In this document: one piece after another, positions 14,991-23,037 of the stretch
Position numbering within the stretch: the first letter of the stretch is position 1
Layout: every line of letters begins with the position of its first letter
Source: CADCTM01 sp049671305
GTDB taxonomy: Bacteria > Cyanobacteriota > Cyanobacteriia > Cyanobacteriales > Coleofasciculaceae
Assembly: GCA_049671305.1 (NCBI GenBank)
Contig: JBATUR010000007.1
Span: forward strand, 1-23,261
Direction: 5' to 3'
DNA length: 23,261 nucleotides
The notes under the pieces: model-generated
What the model was told of the DNA's origin: nothing
The model's input: only the letters and a program-made list of their open reading frames with translations
Database searches by the model: none
Made by a program: the position numbers and the translations under genes

Positions 14991-16733
14991 ATGGTTTTTA
15001 ATTGGTTCCGCAGACAGTTTGGCACTAATGAAGAGGCAGGGGCTAGCTCAGAAGTTGAACAAGAAACTTCAGAACCAGAAGTCGAAGTAGAAGCAGCGGC
15101 GACAGACTCGACGACAGAGGACTCAGCAGTTGCTGAAGATTACCTCAGCTTTGCGAAAGCGGCATATAAAAACATTCAGAAGCGGCAGTTAGAGTCATCT
15201 TCAGAAACGGCAAGTGTTGCCGAGACAACAGAAGAAATAGCAGCACCTTCCTCAGACTTGGAGGTAGAAGCAACACCAGTAGAAGTCGCTGCCGAGATAC
15301 CAGTAGAAACAACTACCGATATTCCAGCAGAAGCTGAGGCAACAACGGCAGAAGTTCAACCAGAAGTTGAGGCAACAACGGCAGAAGTTCAACCAGAAGC
15401 TGAGGAAACAACGGCAGAAGTTCAACCAGAAGTTGAGCCAACAACCACAGAAGCTGAACCAGAAGTTGAGCCAACAACCACAGATATTCCCGCAGAAGTT
15501 GAAGCAACAACTACCGATATTCCAGCAGAAGCCACAGTTGAGGAAGCAAATGTTACTGAAACTGATGCTGAGATAAGTGAAACTCCTGCAGCACCTGTAC
15601 CAATTTGGGCGAGAAATGCCGACAGACAGGCTAGACTAGAACGCTTAAAGGCAACAGCAATTGAAATACCTGAACCCGCTAGCGAACAGCAACCTGCAGC
15701 CGTTATTGAAGATGTTGCGGGTATTGCCTTTGATGAAAGCTTTGTCTGGTCAACAGAAGTTTTAGCAGCACAAGGACGAAAGGCTCAAGATATTTCTATA
15801 GAAGAAATTAGCTGGCTCAAACGGCTACGTCAAGGGTTAGACAAAACCCGTCGTAGTTTAATTAACCAGCTTAAGGCAATTGTTGGTCAAGGACCCTTAA
15901 ATCAAGATGCCGTAGATGAGATAGAGGCGCTGCTGTTACAGGCAGATGTCGGCGTTGAGGCAACGGATTATATTATTGATACTTTGCAAGCTAAGTTGCG
16001 AGAAGAAGTTTTGCCACCAGAGCAAGCGATCGCTTATCTCAAGCAAATTCTGCGCGACTTACTTGATCGTCCTTGTCAAGAGTCTTATAGCGCCAACTTT
16101 ATACCAGAAAAAGATGTCTTAAATATCTGGATGATGACGGGAGTTAATGGCGCTGGAAAAACCACCACCATTGGTAAACTAGCTCACCTCGCCAGCAAAT
16201 CAGGCTATAGTTGCCTCATTGGTGCAGCAGATACTTTTAGGGCAGCCGCAGTCGAACAAGTTAAAGTTTGGGGAGAGCGTAGCGGTACAGAAATTATTGC
16301 TAATACTGGCAAAAATACTGACCCGGCAGCAGTAGTCTTTGATGCGATCGCTGCAGCACAATCTCGTAATATTGAATTACTTTTGGTAGACACCGCCGGA
16401 CGGCTGCAAAACAAGAAAAACTTGATGGACGAACTCGCCAAGATTCGGCGCATTGTCGATAAAAAAGCCCCAAATGCCAAAATTGAATCCCTGCTAGTTT
16501 TAGATGCCACGCTGGGGCAAAATGGCTTACGTCAGGCAGAAGTTTTTGCCAAGGCTGCCAAACTTAGTGGTGTTGTTTTAACTAAGCTTGATGGTACAGC
16601 CAAAGGCGGTGTTGCCTTAGCAGTGGTAAAAGAGTTAGGTTTGCCAATTCGTTTTATTGGCGCTGGCGAAGGGGTAGAAGACTTACGCCCATTTTCCAGT
16701 TATGAGTTTGTCGAAGCTTTACTTAATGGTTGA
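14991..16733 (+). CDS. ftsY: Signal recognition particle receptor FtsY
   Basis: This 580-aa protein starts MVFNWFRRQF, a membrane-binding amphipathic tip. A long acidic A domain (about 12-270) follows, including six 11-residue repeats rich in Glu, Thr and Pro (about 113-178). The NG domain comes next. The GTPase motifs are present: GVNGAGKTTT (384-393), DTFRAA (414-419), DTAGR (467-471), TKLDGTAKGG (531-540) and GAGE near the end. FtsY docks ribosomes carrying SRP at the membrane. The protein is longer than E. coli FtsY (497 aa) mainly because of the acidic domain. The gene lies 144 bp after nusB. Confidence 0.96.
   Translation: MVFNWFRRQFGTNEEAGASSEVEQETSEPEVEVEAAATDSTTEDSAVAEDYLSFAKAAYKNIQKRQLESSSETASVAETTEEIAAPSSDLEVEATPVEVAAEIPVETTTDIPAEAEATTAEVQPEVEATTAEVQPEAEETTAEVQPEVEPTTTEAEPEVEPTTTDIPAEVEATTTDIPAEATVEEANVTETDAEISETPAAPVPIWARNADRQARLERLKATAIEIPEPASEQQPAAVIEDVAGIAFDESFVWSTEVLAAQGRKAQDISIEEISWLKRLRQGLDKTRRSLINQLKAIVGQGPLNQDAVDEIEALLLQADVGVEATDYIIDTLQAKLREEVLPPEQAIAYLKQILRDLLDRPCQESYSANFIPEKDVLNIWMMTGVNGAGKTTTIGKLAHLASKSGYSCLIGAADTFRAAAVEQVKVWGERSGTEIIANTGKNTDPAAVVFDAIAAAQSRNIELLLVDTAGRLQNKKNLMDELAKIRRIVDKKAPNAKIESLLVLDATLGQNGLRQAEVFAKAAKLSGVVLTKLDGTAKGGVALAVVKELGLPIRFIGAGEGVEDLRPFSSYEFVEALLNG
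15327..15524 (+). repeat. Six 33-bp tandem repeats in ftsY acidic domain
   Basis: Six consecutive 33-bp units encode variants of PEVEATTAEVQ / PEVEPTTTDIP. Neighbouring units are nearly identical (e.g. 15360-15392 and 15393-15425), and a partial unit follows. Slippage or unequal crossing-over could change the number without breaking the frame. Confidence 0.85.
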
Positions 16734-17273
16734 TTTGTGAGTTGATGATTCAGAAATAGTTCAGAATACTAGGGAAATCTTACCCACTAAAGTTATAGTT
16801 GTAATGAAAATTTACAATTGTTGCTATTAAGTGACGAGATATTTTGCTAACCTTACTTGACTATCTCCTTTATGGCAGGTGTTAAAGCCATGAAAATTGC
16901 CATCATGACTGATGTCTTGCTATACCTGTTAAGCTATTTGGGAAATGACACTCAATTAGTTTTGAGGAGAGAAAACTAATCAGATGTTTGAAAATCCCCC
17001 GATAGGTGATTGGCAGATTGAGCGATTAGCGTTAGCATCTACACTTTAGGTTGGCAAAATGGCAAAGGTTATCAGACCGAATTGCCAAAACTGCCAATAG
17101 CTCGTCAGGGCACAACTTTCAGCAAAAACAATCTTCAATGTGTGGAATTGGCACACTCACCAATAGAGCATCCTAGATTACCATTGACCACAAAACTTAT
17201 CTGACTCCTAAATACTGCTACCCTTAATCAATTTCCTTTTTTCTTACCCACCTAATTGTTGCAACATGATGCT
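16734..17273. other. Gene-poor stretch upstream of the PP2C gene
   Basis: About 540 bp lack a supported gene. A 35-codon ORF at 16872-16979 (MAGVKAMKIAIM...) and an ORF starting at 16984 (MFENPPIGDWQIERL...) are open but short. The latter stops at 17047, while another frame then reads on (LGWQNGKGYQTELPKL...) to 17204, which might be a decayed gene. I recognise no family. The promoter of the PP2C gene should be here. Confidence 0.45.
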
Positions 17274-18728
17274 ATGACAGCACTGCCTGTTCCGCGTCAA
17301 CCTTCAAATTCAGCCGACAGTAGTGGCGCCAACGCTTCTGCTGACGGAACTCCCGTTTCTGCACTCAAGGAACTTGTAGCGCGTTTGCACCGAGAACAAC
17401 ACAAGATTCAAGATTTGTTAAGTTCTTTGGGATTTGCCCTACGCAGCTTCAATAATTTAAATCAGTTTTTAGAATTGATTCCACTGATGGCAGCGCGGGT
17501 AACTGACGCTGACGGTGGCGCCTTAATTTTGTTTAAGCCAAATGGTCAGGTACGACTAGAAAGGCTACATTGCCAAGAAGGTCAAGCTTGTCAAGATATT
17601 CGTAAAGCGCTGGAAAAAGCAACCCGTGAAGTTACTGCAGCTAGTGTTAAGGCAGAAACTGACTCAACGACACCAATACCTTTAGAATTAATTCAAGCAT
17701 CTTTGGATGAGCAAGTCAGCCACTACCTAGGGGAAGATGTGCAGCTTTTTGGGACGCCAATTTTAGTTAAAAATGGTGAACGTGGTCGCTTGTATGTCTT
17801 TACATATAACCCAGAATATGCATGGTCGCCGACACGTCAAAAATTAGTGCGCTTAGTTGCAGATCAAACCGCAGTAGCGATCGCTAATGATGAATTAACC
17901 ACCGAATTACGCAAAAAAGAACGCCTTGATCGAGAATTAGAAATTGGTGCAGATATCCAACTGCGTCTGTTACCGCGCCAATGTCCTGATATTAAAGGCA
18001 TTGAATTAGCTGCCTTATGTAAAACAGCCAACCGTGTTGGCGGCGACTACTACGATTTTATCCCGGCTAATTACGACCAACTCATCCCCAAAAACCAAGA
18101 AAATACAGGGGTTTCTGTGCCTTGGAGTGTGGTTATAGGCGATGTTATGGGCAAAGGTGTGCCAGCGGGCTTAATTATGACGATGACGCGGGGAATGCTG
18201 CGGGCGGAAGTTTTGAACCGTCACTCTCCAGCACGAATTTTACAACACTTAAACCGGGTCATGTACGCCGATTTAGAAAATTCTAATCGCTTTGTGACGC
18301 TATTTTATTCTGAGTACGATCCTCAAACTCAGATTTTGCATTATAGTAATGCAGCTCACAATCCGCCTTTATTATGGCAAGCTGCAACTCGCTCCATACA
18401 GAAACTAGATACCGAAGGAATGTTGATTGGTTTGGAGGCAGATTCTCAGTATGAAGACGCTCAAATACAACTGGCGGTAGGGGATACAATTATTTACTAC
18501 ACCGACGGCTTTACCGATGCCTCCAATCAACAAGGCGATCGCTATGATGAAGAAAACCTCACGCAAGCTTTCCAGTGGGCTTGTGAGCATTGCAGCAACA
18601 CATCTGAGATTTTAAATTACTTATTTGACCAGGTGCAACAGTTTATTGGTTCAACAAACCGTAACGGAGATGATATGACACTGGTCGTGATGCAGGTAAA
18701 ATCAGCAAGCATTAACTATTTTGTGTGA
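17274..18728 (+). CDS. GAF-domain PP2C (SpoIIE/RsbU-type) serine phosphatase
   Basis: This protein has 484 aa from the ATG at 17274 (MTALPVPRQP); an in-frame TTG at 17256 would add six residues. Residues about 50-205 look like a GAF-type sensor domain (FNNLNQFLELIPLMAARVTDA, ending ADQTAVAIANDEL). A coiled-coil linker (ELRKKERLDRELEIGADIQ) follows, then the SpoIIE/RsbU phosphatase domain. It carries the metal-binding acidic motifs GGDYYDF (256-262), GDVMGKG (289-295), DGFTDA (411-416) and GDD (465-467). Such enzymes dephosphorylate anti-sigma-factor antagonists in partner-switching pathways; the ligand of the GAF domain and the target are unknown. The next gene overlaps or follows immediately. 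Confidence 0.92.
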   Translation: MTALPVPRQPSNSADSSGANASADGTPVSALKELVARLHREQHKIQDLLSSLGFALRSFNNLNQFLELIPLMAARVTDADGGALILFKPNGQVRLERLHCQEGQACQDIRKALEKATREVTAASVKAETDSTTPIPLELIQASLDEQVSHYLGEDVQLFGTPILVKNGERGRLYVFTYNPEYAWSPTRQKLVRLVADQTAVAIANDELTTELRKKERLDRELEIGADIQLRLLPRQCPDIKGIELAALCKTANRVGGDYYDFIPANYDQLIPKNQENTGVSVPWSVVIGDVMGKGVPAGLIMTMTRGMLRAEVLNRHSPARILQHLNRVMYADLENSNRFVTLFYSEYDPQTQILHYSNAAHNPPLLWQAATRSIQKLDTEGMLIGLEADSQYEDAQIQLAVGDTIIYYTDGFTDASNQQGDRYDEENLTQAFQWACEHCSNTSEILNYLFDQVQQFIGSTNRNGDDMTLVVMQVKSASINYFV

Positions 18729-18742
18729 GGCAATCATTAATT

Positions 18743-18988
18743 ATGGTCATTGAAGTAATCCAAACCCTACCCGCAATTGTAGACAGCATTACCCACTGGC
18801 ACTTTGTATTGGGAAATACTCACTTGTCAATGGATTGGTTATTTCTGGCTCAAAATGCGCCAGGTAGTCCTGATATTTTGGCAGATTTCCAAAATGCTTG
18901 GAGTAATTTTGTTAAAACAGGTCAAATTTGGGCGCTGCTAATTGGTATTTTCTTTGGTTACCTGTTTAGAAGTATGACTTCTTTCTAA
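18743..18988 (+). CDS. Small membrane protein between PP2C and argH
   Basis: This 81-aa protein runs from the ATG at 18743. A GTG at 18725 overlapping the PP2C stop (GTGA) is an alternative giving 87 aa. The C-terminus has one clear membrane segment (about 60-76, GQIWALLIGIFFGYLF). The N-terminal part is amphipathic with two Trp-rich stretches (SITHWHFVLG, SMDWLFLA). No known family is recognised. The tight spacing suggests transcription with the phosphatase gene. Confidence 0.72.
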   Translation: MVIEVIQTLPAIVDSITHWHFVLGNTHLSMDWLFLAQNAPGSPDILADFQNAWSNFVKTGQIWALLIGIFFGYLFRSMTSF

Positions 18989-19063
18989 AAAGTGTCATGA
19001 GCAACTGACAACCGGAGCAGCTTGCCTTCACAGTAGAACAAGCATACTGAGGATTTTCATTTC

Positions 19064-20449
19064 GTGAAACAAACAACCTGGAGTCAGCGGTTTGAATCAG
19101 CTTTGCATCCTGCAATTGCTCGATTTAATGCCAGTATTGGCTTTGATATTGAACTGATTGAATATGATATTACGGGTTCTGTCGCTCATGCCAAAATGCT
19201 GGCTCATACTGGCATTATTTCACCAGAAGAAGGTGAAAAACTGGTTTCGGGCTTAGAACAAGTTCGTGCCGAATACCAGGCAGGCAAGTTTAACCCCGGC
19301 ATTGACGCTGAGGATGTCCATTTTGCTGTGGAAAAACGGCTAACTGAATTGACTGGTGATGTGGGAAAAAAACTACACACGGCGCGATCGCGTAATGATC
19401 AAGTTGGTACGGATACCCGACTCTATCTCCGCGCTCAAATTACACAAATTCGTCAGCAGTTGCGTGAGTTTCAATCTGTTCTGGTTAACTTGGCTGATTC
19501 TAACGTGGAAACGCTGATTCCGGGCTATACGCACCTGCAACGCGCTCAACCCCTAAGTTTAGCTCATCACCTTCTGGCGTACTTTGAGATGCTACAGCGG
19601 GACTGGGAGCGTTTGGGTGAAATTTATCAACGAGTTAATGTTTCACCATTGGGAAGCGGGGCGCTAGCGGGGACGACTTTCCCAATAGATCGGCATTACA
19701 CGGCTGAGTTGCTGGAGTTTGGCGGGGTTTATCGTAATAGTTTGGATGGTGTAAGCGATCGCGATTTTGCCATCGAATTTTTGTGTGCTGCCAGCTTAAT
19801 TATGGTTCACCTCAGCCGTTTGTCGGAAGAAGTCATCCTCTGGGCGTCTCAAGAATTCGGCTTTGTTACCCTCAAAGATAGCTGCTCAACAGGTTCTAGC
19901 ATTATGCCCCAAAAGAAAAACCCCGACGTGCCAGAATTGGTACGGGGCAAAACTGGGCGTGTTTTTGGTCATCTGCAAGGTATGTTGGTTTTGATGAAAG
20001 GGCTACCTTTGGCTTACAACAAAGACTTGCAAGATGATAAAGAAGCACTGTTTGATAGTGTGAAAACCGTTAGCGCTTGTTTGGAGGCGATGACTATTTT
20101 ATTACGGGAGGGGATGGAGTTTAAAAGCGATCGCTTGGCAGAAGCTGTGGCGGAAGATTTCTCCAATGCCACCGATGTTGCGGACTATCTGGCAATCAAA
20201 GGCGTGCCGTTTCGGGAAGCTTACAACTTGGTAGGTAAAGTTGTCAAAACCTGCCTTGCTAGTCATAAATTGCTCAAAGATTTAAGTTTGGCAGAGTGGC
20301 AAGAATTACATCCCGCTTTTGAGGAGGATATTTATCAAGCAATTACACCCCGGCAAGTTGTGGCAGCACGCAATAGTTATGGAGGTACGGGTTTTGAGCA
20401 AGTACGTCTGGCACTAAAAGATGCACATGAGCGCTTGCTTGTCAAGTAG
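19064..20449 (+). CDS. argH: Argininosuccinate lyase
   Basis: This 461-aa enzyme, standard for the family, catalyses the last step of arginine synthesis: argininosuccinate to arginine and fumarate. It shows the fumarase/aspartase superfamily signature GSSIMPQKKNPD (277-288), the catalytic-His segment GYTHLQRAQP (154-163, His157) and HTARSRNDQ (105-113). The start is a GTG at 19064 (KQTTWSQRF follows), the only start fitting family length. It is the last plus-strand gene before the strand switch and is followed by a strong hairpin. Confidence 0.97.
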   Translation: MKQTTWSQRFESALHPAIARFNASIGFDIELIEYDITGSVAHAKMLAHTGIISPEEGEKLVSGLEQVRAEYQAGKFNPGIDAEDVHFAVEKRLTELTGDVGKKLHTARSRNDQVGTDTRLYLRAQITQIRQQLREFQSVLVNLADSNVETLIPGYTHLQRAQPLSLAHHLLAYFEMLQRDWERLGEIYQRVNVSPLGSGALAGTTFPIDRHYTAELLEFGGVYRNSLDGVSDRDFAIEFLCAASLIMVHLSRLSEEVILWASQEFGFVTLKDSCSTGSSIMPQKKNPDVPELVRGKTGRVFGHLQGMLVLMKGLPLAYNKDLQDDKEALFDSVKTVSACLEAMTILLREGMEFKSDRLAEAVAEDFSNATDVADYLAIKGVPFREAYNLVGKVVKTCLASHKLLKDLSLAEWQELHPAFEEDIYQAITPRQVVAARNSYGGTGFEQVRLALKDAHERLLVK

Positions 20450-20472
20450 TTCTCCTGATTGAAATCCTGACA

Positions 20473-20529
20473 CCCCGACTTTTTAGTTTAAATCTAATTA
20501 TTTAGATCAATTTAAATCAGAAGTCGGGG
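20473..20529. terminator. Bidirectional hairpin between argH and flv1-like gene
   Basis: CCCCGACTT (20473-20481) pairs with AAGTCGGGG (20521-20529). Inside, TTTAAATCTAA and TTTAGATCAATTTAAA allow much further pairing. It lies between two convergent genes, so it can end both transcripts. The outer arms belong to the dispersed family also seen at 14859 and 22968. Confidence 0.75.
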
Positions 20530-20545
20530 ATCACCAACCTACCAA

Positions 20546-22309
20546 TTAATAATGAGTACCAGACTTACGATGATGTACCGCCGTCACACCATGCGAATGT
20601 AAAACTTTACCATTTTTCACCATCCCATAAATGAGCCAGTGATCGCCACATTCCATACGATTTTCTACCGTACATTCCACATAAGCCAAAGCATCATTTA
20701 AAATCGGACAACCATTATCCGCCTCTGCCATATCCACTCCGGCAAAGCGGTCTTCACCGGGACTAAAAGGTTTAAGGAAATGCTTCATCAAACCTAAATG
20801 TTTGCCTTCTTCGAGGATATTTAAAACAAATTTATCACCACGATGCATTAAAGATTCAATTGCCCTATCTTTGGCAACAGCAATAGTTAAACCTGGAGGT
20901 GTAAAAGTTGCTTGAGAAACCCAGTCTGCCAACATAGCACTCTTGAGTTCACCTTGTTTTGCCGTCACAATACATAAAGAACCGATTAAACGTCCAACTG
21001 CTTGTTCTGTTCTTGCCGCTTGGGAGTCGCCTACAGGTTGTCGAGATGTTCTAGCTTTTTTGGCTTTCTTGAGTGCTTGAGCAAAATCTGTTCCTGCTTC
21101 TTCGCAGAGTTTCAAGGTAACATCAGTTGGTTTAAATTTAACTCTAATAGTTTCAAAGCCAAATTTATAGCCCGCATCACGAAATTTACCTTCAATTAAA
21201 TCGATCGCTTCTCCACTCCAACCAAAGGAACCAAATACACCTGCTAATTTAGTTTTCGTTGCTGTAGATAATACTAAACCCAAAGCAGTTTGTACAGGGG
21301 TTGGAGCATGACCACCAAGAGTTGGGGAACCGATAATAAAACCAGCCGATTTTTCAACTGCTTCTTTAATTTCCTCTGGTGTTGCTGCTTCGCAATTAAT
21401 TGATTCTACCGCCACACCTGCTTTGGTGATACCTCGTGCGATCGCTTGTGCTAAAGTTGCCGTATTACCATAAGCCGAAGCATAAATTAACGCTACACTA
21501 GTTTCCTGGCTTTTTTGTTGCTCGCACCAATGACGATAAAACTGCGTAAGTTCTATCAAACTATAACGAACTAATGGTCCGTGACCAGTGGCATATAATC
21601 GAGTTGGCAACTCTTTCAATTTCTCTAATGCTGCTTCTATAGCCTTAGCATGAGGTGCCATCAAACAATCAAAATAATAGCGTCTATCTTCACCAATTGT
21701 TGTCCAACCTTCATCAAAAACTTGGTCGCTACAAACGTGTGCACCAAACAATTTATCGGTAAACAAAATCTTGGTTTTGGGGTCATAAATACACAGTTCA
21801 TCTGACCAACGAGGACTAGGAGTTGGGATAAATTGCAGGTGATGACCTTGACCTAAATCTAAAGTTTCTTCACCCCGCATGACCAGGATTTTTAGTTTTG
21901 CTGCTGAAGTTTCTGGATAAGTAGATTCTAATAAATTACCTAATGATTGTGCCGCCGGATTTGAACAAACTATAGTAATTTGAGGGGCAAGTTTTAGTAA
22001 AGTATTGAGAGTTACTAAACGATTGGGATTGATATGTCCTAATATTATATAATCAAGCTTGGTTAAATCGAGTCGTCGTTTTAAGGCTGTTAGAAAACTT
22101 TCAGTAAATGATTCTCCAGGTGGGTCAATTAAAGCAATTTTATCAGCTTCAATCAGATAAGAATTAGCAGTTGTACCACGTTGCAAGGCATATTCAATTT
22201 CAAATCTTAATCTGTCCCAAGTTCGCGATCGCAATACGGTTGTTTCGGCACCAATTGGTAAAAGCTGAACATCACGGGGTTTGGATTCAGTATTAAGAGT
22301 TTCGAGCAT
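20546..22309 (-). CDS. flv1: Flavodiiron protein, Flv1-like (substituted metal ligands)
   Basis: This 587-aa protein has the three-domain layout of photosynthetic flavodiiron proteins: metallo-beta-lactamase-like (about 15-265), flavodoxin (about 270-420, FMN loop YASAYGNT) and C-terminal flavin reductase (about 437-587). The usual iron ligands HxExDH...H...D...H are replaced: His92, Asn94, Asn96, Arg97, Arg167, Lys186, with only His92 and His243 kept. Loss of acidic ligands in favour of neutral and basic residues marks the Flv1/Flv2 class. It works with a partner of the Flv3/Flv4 class to reduce oxygen to water with electrons from photosystem I. Flv1 is chosen over Flv2 because a second flavodiiron gene lies just upstream without the membrane-protein gene of the flv4-flv2 operon. 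It starts 21 bp after the SUKH gene. Confidence 0.9.
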   Translation of the reverse strand: MLETLNTESKPRDVQLLPIGAETTVLRSRTWDRLRFEIEYALQRGTTANSYLIEADKIALIDPPGESFTESFLTALKRRLDLTKLDYIILGHINPNRLVTLNTLLKLAPQITIVCSNPAAQSLGNLLESTYPETSAAKLKILVMRGEETLDLGQGHHLQFIPTPSPRWSDELCIYDPKTKILFTDKLFGAHVCSDQVFDEGWTTIGEDRRYYFDCLMAPHAKAIEAALEKLKELPTRLYATGHGPLVRYSLIELTQFYRHWCEQQKSQETSVALIYASAYGNTATLAQAIARGITKAGVAVESINCEAATPEEIKEAVEKSAGFIIGSPTLGGHAPTPVQTALGLVLSTATKTKLAGVFGSFGWSGEAIDLIEGKFRDAGYKFGFETIRVKFKPTDVTLKLCEEAGTDFAQALKKAKKARTSRQPVGDSQAARTEQAVGRLIGSLCIVTAKQGELKSAMLADWVSQATFTPPGLTIAVAKDRAIESLMHRGDKFVLNILEEGKHLGLMKHFLKPFSPGEDRFAGVDMAEADNGCPILNDALAYVECTVENRMECGDHWLIYGMVKNGKVLHSHGVTAVHHRKSGTHY

Positions 22310-22330
22310 GGTTAAATTATTGATATGGGG

Positions 22331-22885
22331 TTAATAAAGAAGATGTAGCTGGTCTGGTTTGGTTGCTAATAAATCATTTGAACGTTGAAAAAAATCAATA
22401 AAACTCTCAGCTACATAATAAATGGCATTGTGTTCTTGTTGATAAAAAATAATCTGTCCATATTTACCGACAGGAGACGGATCAGCATCATATCGTAGTG
22501 AGATAGCGCCGCCCTTTGCTGAGGCAAAAGGAAACCACAAACGATGGGCTCGATAGCCTGGTATAATCCGAGCATCTCGGTCTTGGTGATCTTGATAAAT
22601 TACTGAGTCATGTAAAGACCAACTCTGTAAGGCTTCTTCCAGGCTCAGGAAGGTTAGGGAAGTGGTTAATTCTTCGCAGGTTAGGGCAAACCAGCGATCG
22701 CCTTGTGAGCCGTTGGAAAGGGTGTACAATGCTTTTAGCTGATCGTCAAAGCTTAAACCAACTTCCGCTTCTACAGCCGCGATCGCTTTTTTCGAGGCGC
22801 CGATATCTAGCTGAAGTTTCCTGCCTTGGGCGTGTAATATTTCTTCTAAACGTTTAATTTCTAGCTCTAGCTTTGGACTGCTCAT
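22331..22885 (-). CDS. SMI1/KNR4 (SUKH) family protein between flavodiiron genes
   Basis: This 184-aa soluble protein shows the SMI1/KNR4 pattern. A start helix (LELEIKRLEEIL) is followed by AIAAVEAEVGLSFDDQLKAL and YTLSNGSQGDRWFAL. Later come the IIPGYRAHRLWFPFASAKGG core, with Asp and Trp residues, and the IIFYQQEHNAIYYVAESFIDFF end. SUKH proteins are often immunity proteins or regulatory scaffolds; in this setting a role with the flavodiiron pair is possible, but only from position. It lies 21 bp upstream of flv1 and 152 bp downstream of the other flavodiiron gene, all in the same direction. Confidence 0.82.
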   Translation of the reverse strand: MSSPKLELEIKRLEEILHAQGRKLQLDIGASKKAIAAVEAEVGLSFDDQLKALYTLSNGSQGDRWFALTCEELTTSLTFLSLEEALQSWSLHDSVIYQDHQDRDARIIPGYRAHRLWFPFASAKGGAISLRYDADPSPVGKYGQIIFYQQEHNAIYYVAESFIDFFQRSNDLLATKPDQLHLLY

Positions 22886-22967
22886 TATTAGCTATTTTCG
22901 CCCTGATTTTATGGTAAAACTTTTAACAGTTTTTGGTTTGGCGATTTAGCTATTATCTGCGATTAAA

Positions 22968-23027
22968 ATCCCCGACTTCTCTCTTAAAAGGTTGATATCC
23001 TTGAACTATCCCTAAGAAGTCGGGGAT
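22968..23027. repeat. GACTTCTTAG-type hairpin between flavodiiron and SUKH genes
   Basis: ATCCCCGACTTCT (22968-22980) and AGAAGTCGGGGAT (23015-23027) form a perfect 13-bp stem around a 34-base loop. It lies 11 bases after the upstream flavodiiron stop on the minus strand and may reduce read-through into the SUKH and flv1 genes. Confidence 0.8.
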
Positions 23028-23037
23028 CTGCCTCAGC

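Noticed and set aside
15313..15576. Leu-rich minus-strand and Gln/Lys-rich plus-strand ORFs inside ftsY
   Set aside because: These are low-complexity shadows of the 33-bp repeats; the FtsY frame has the start motif and GTPase domain.
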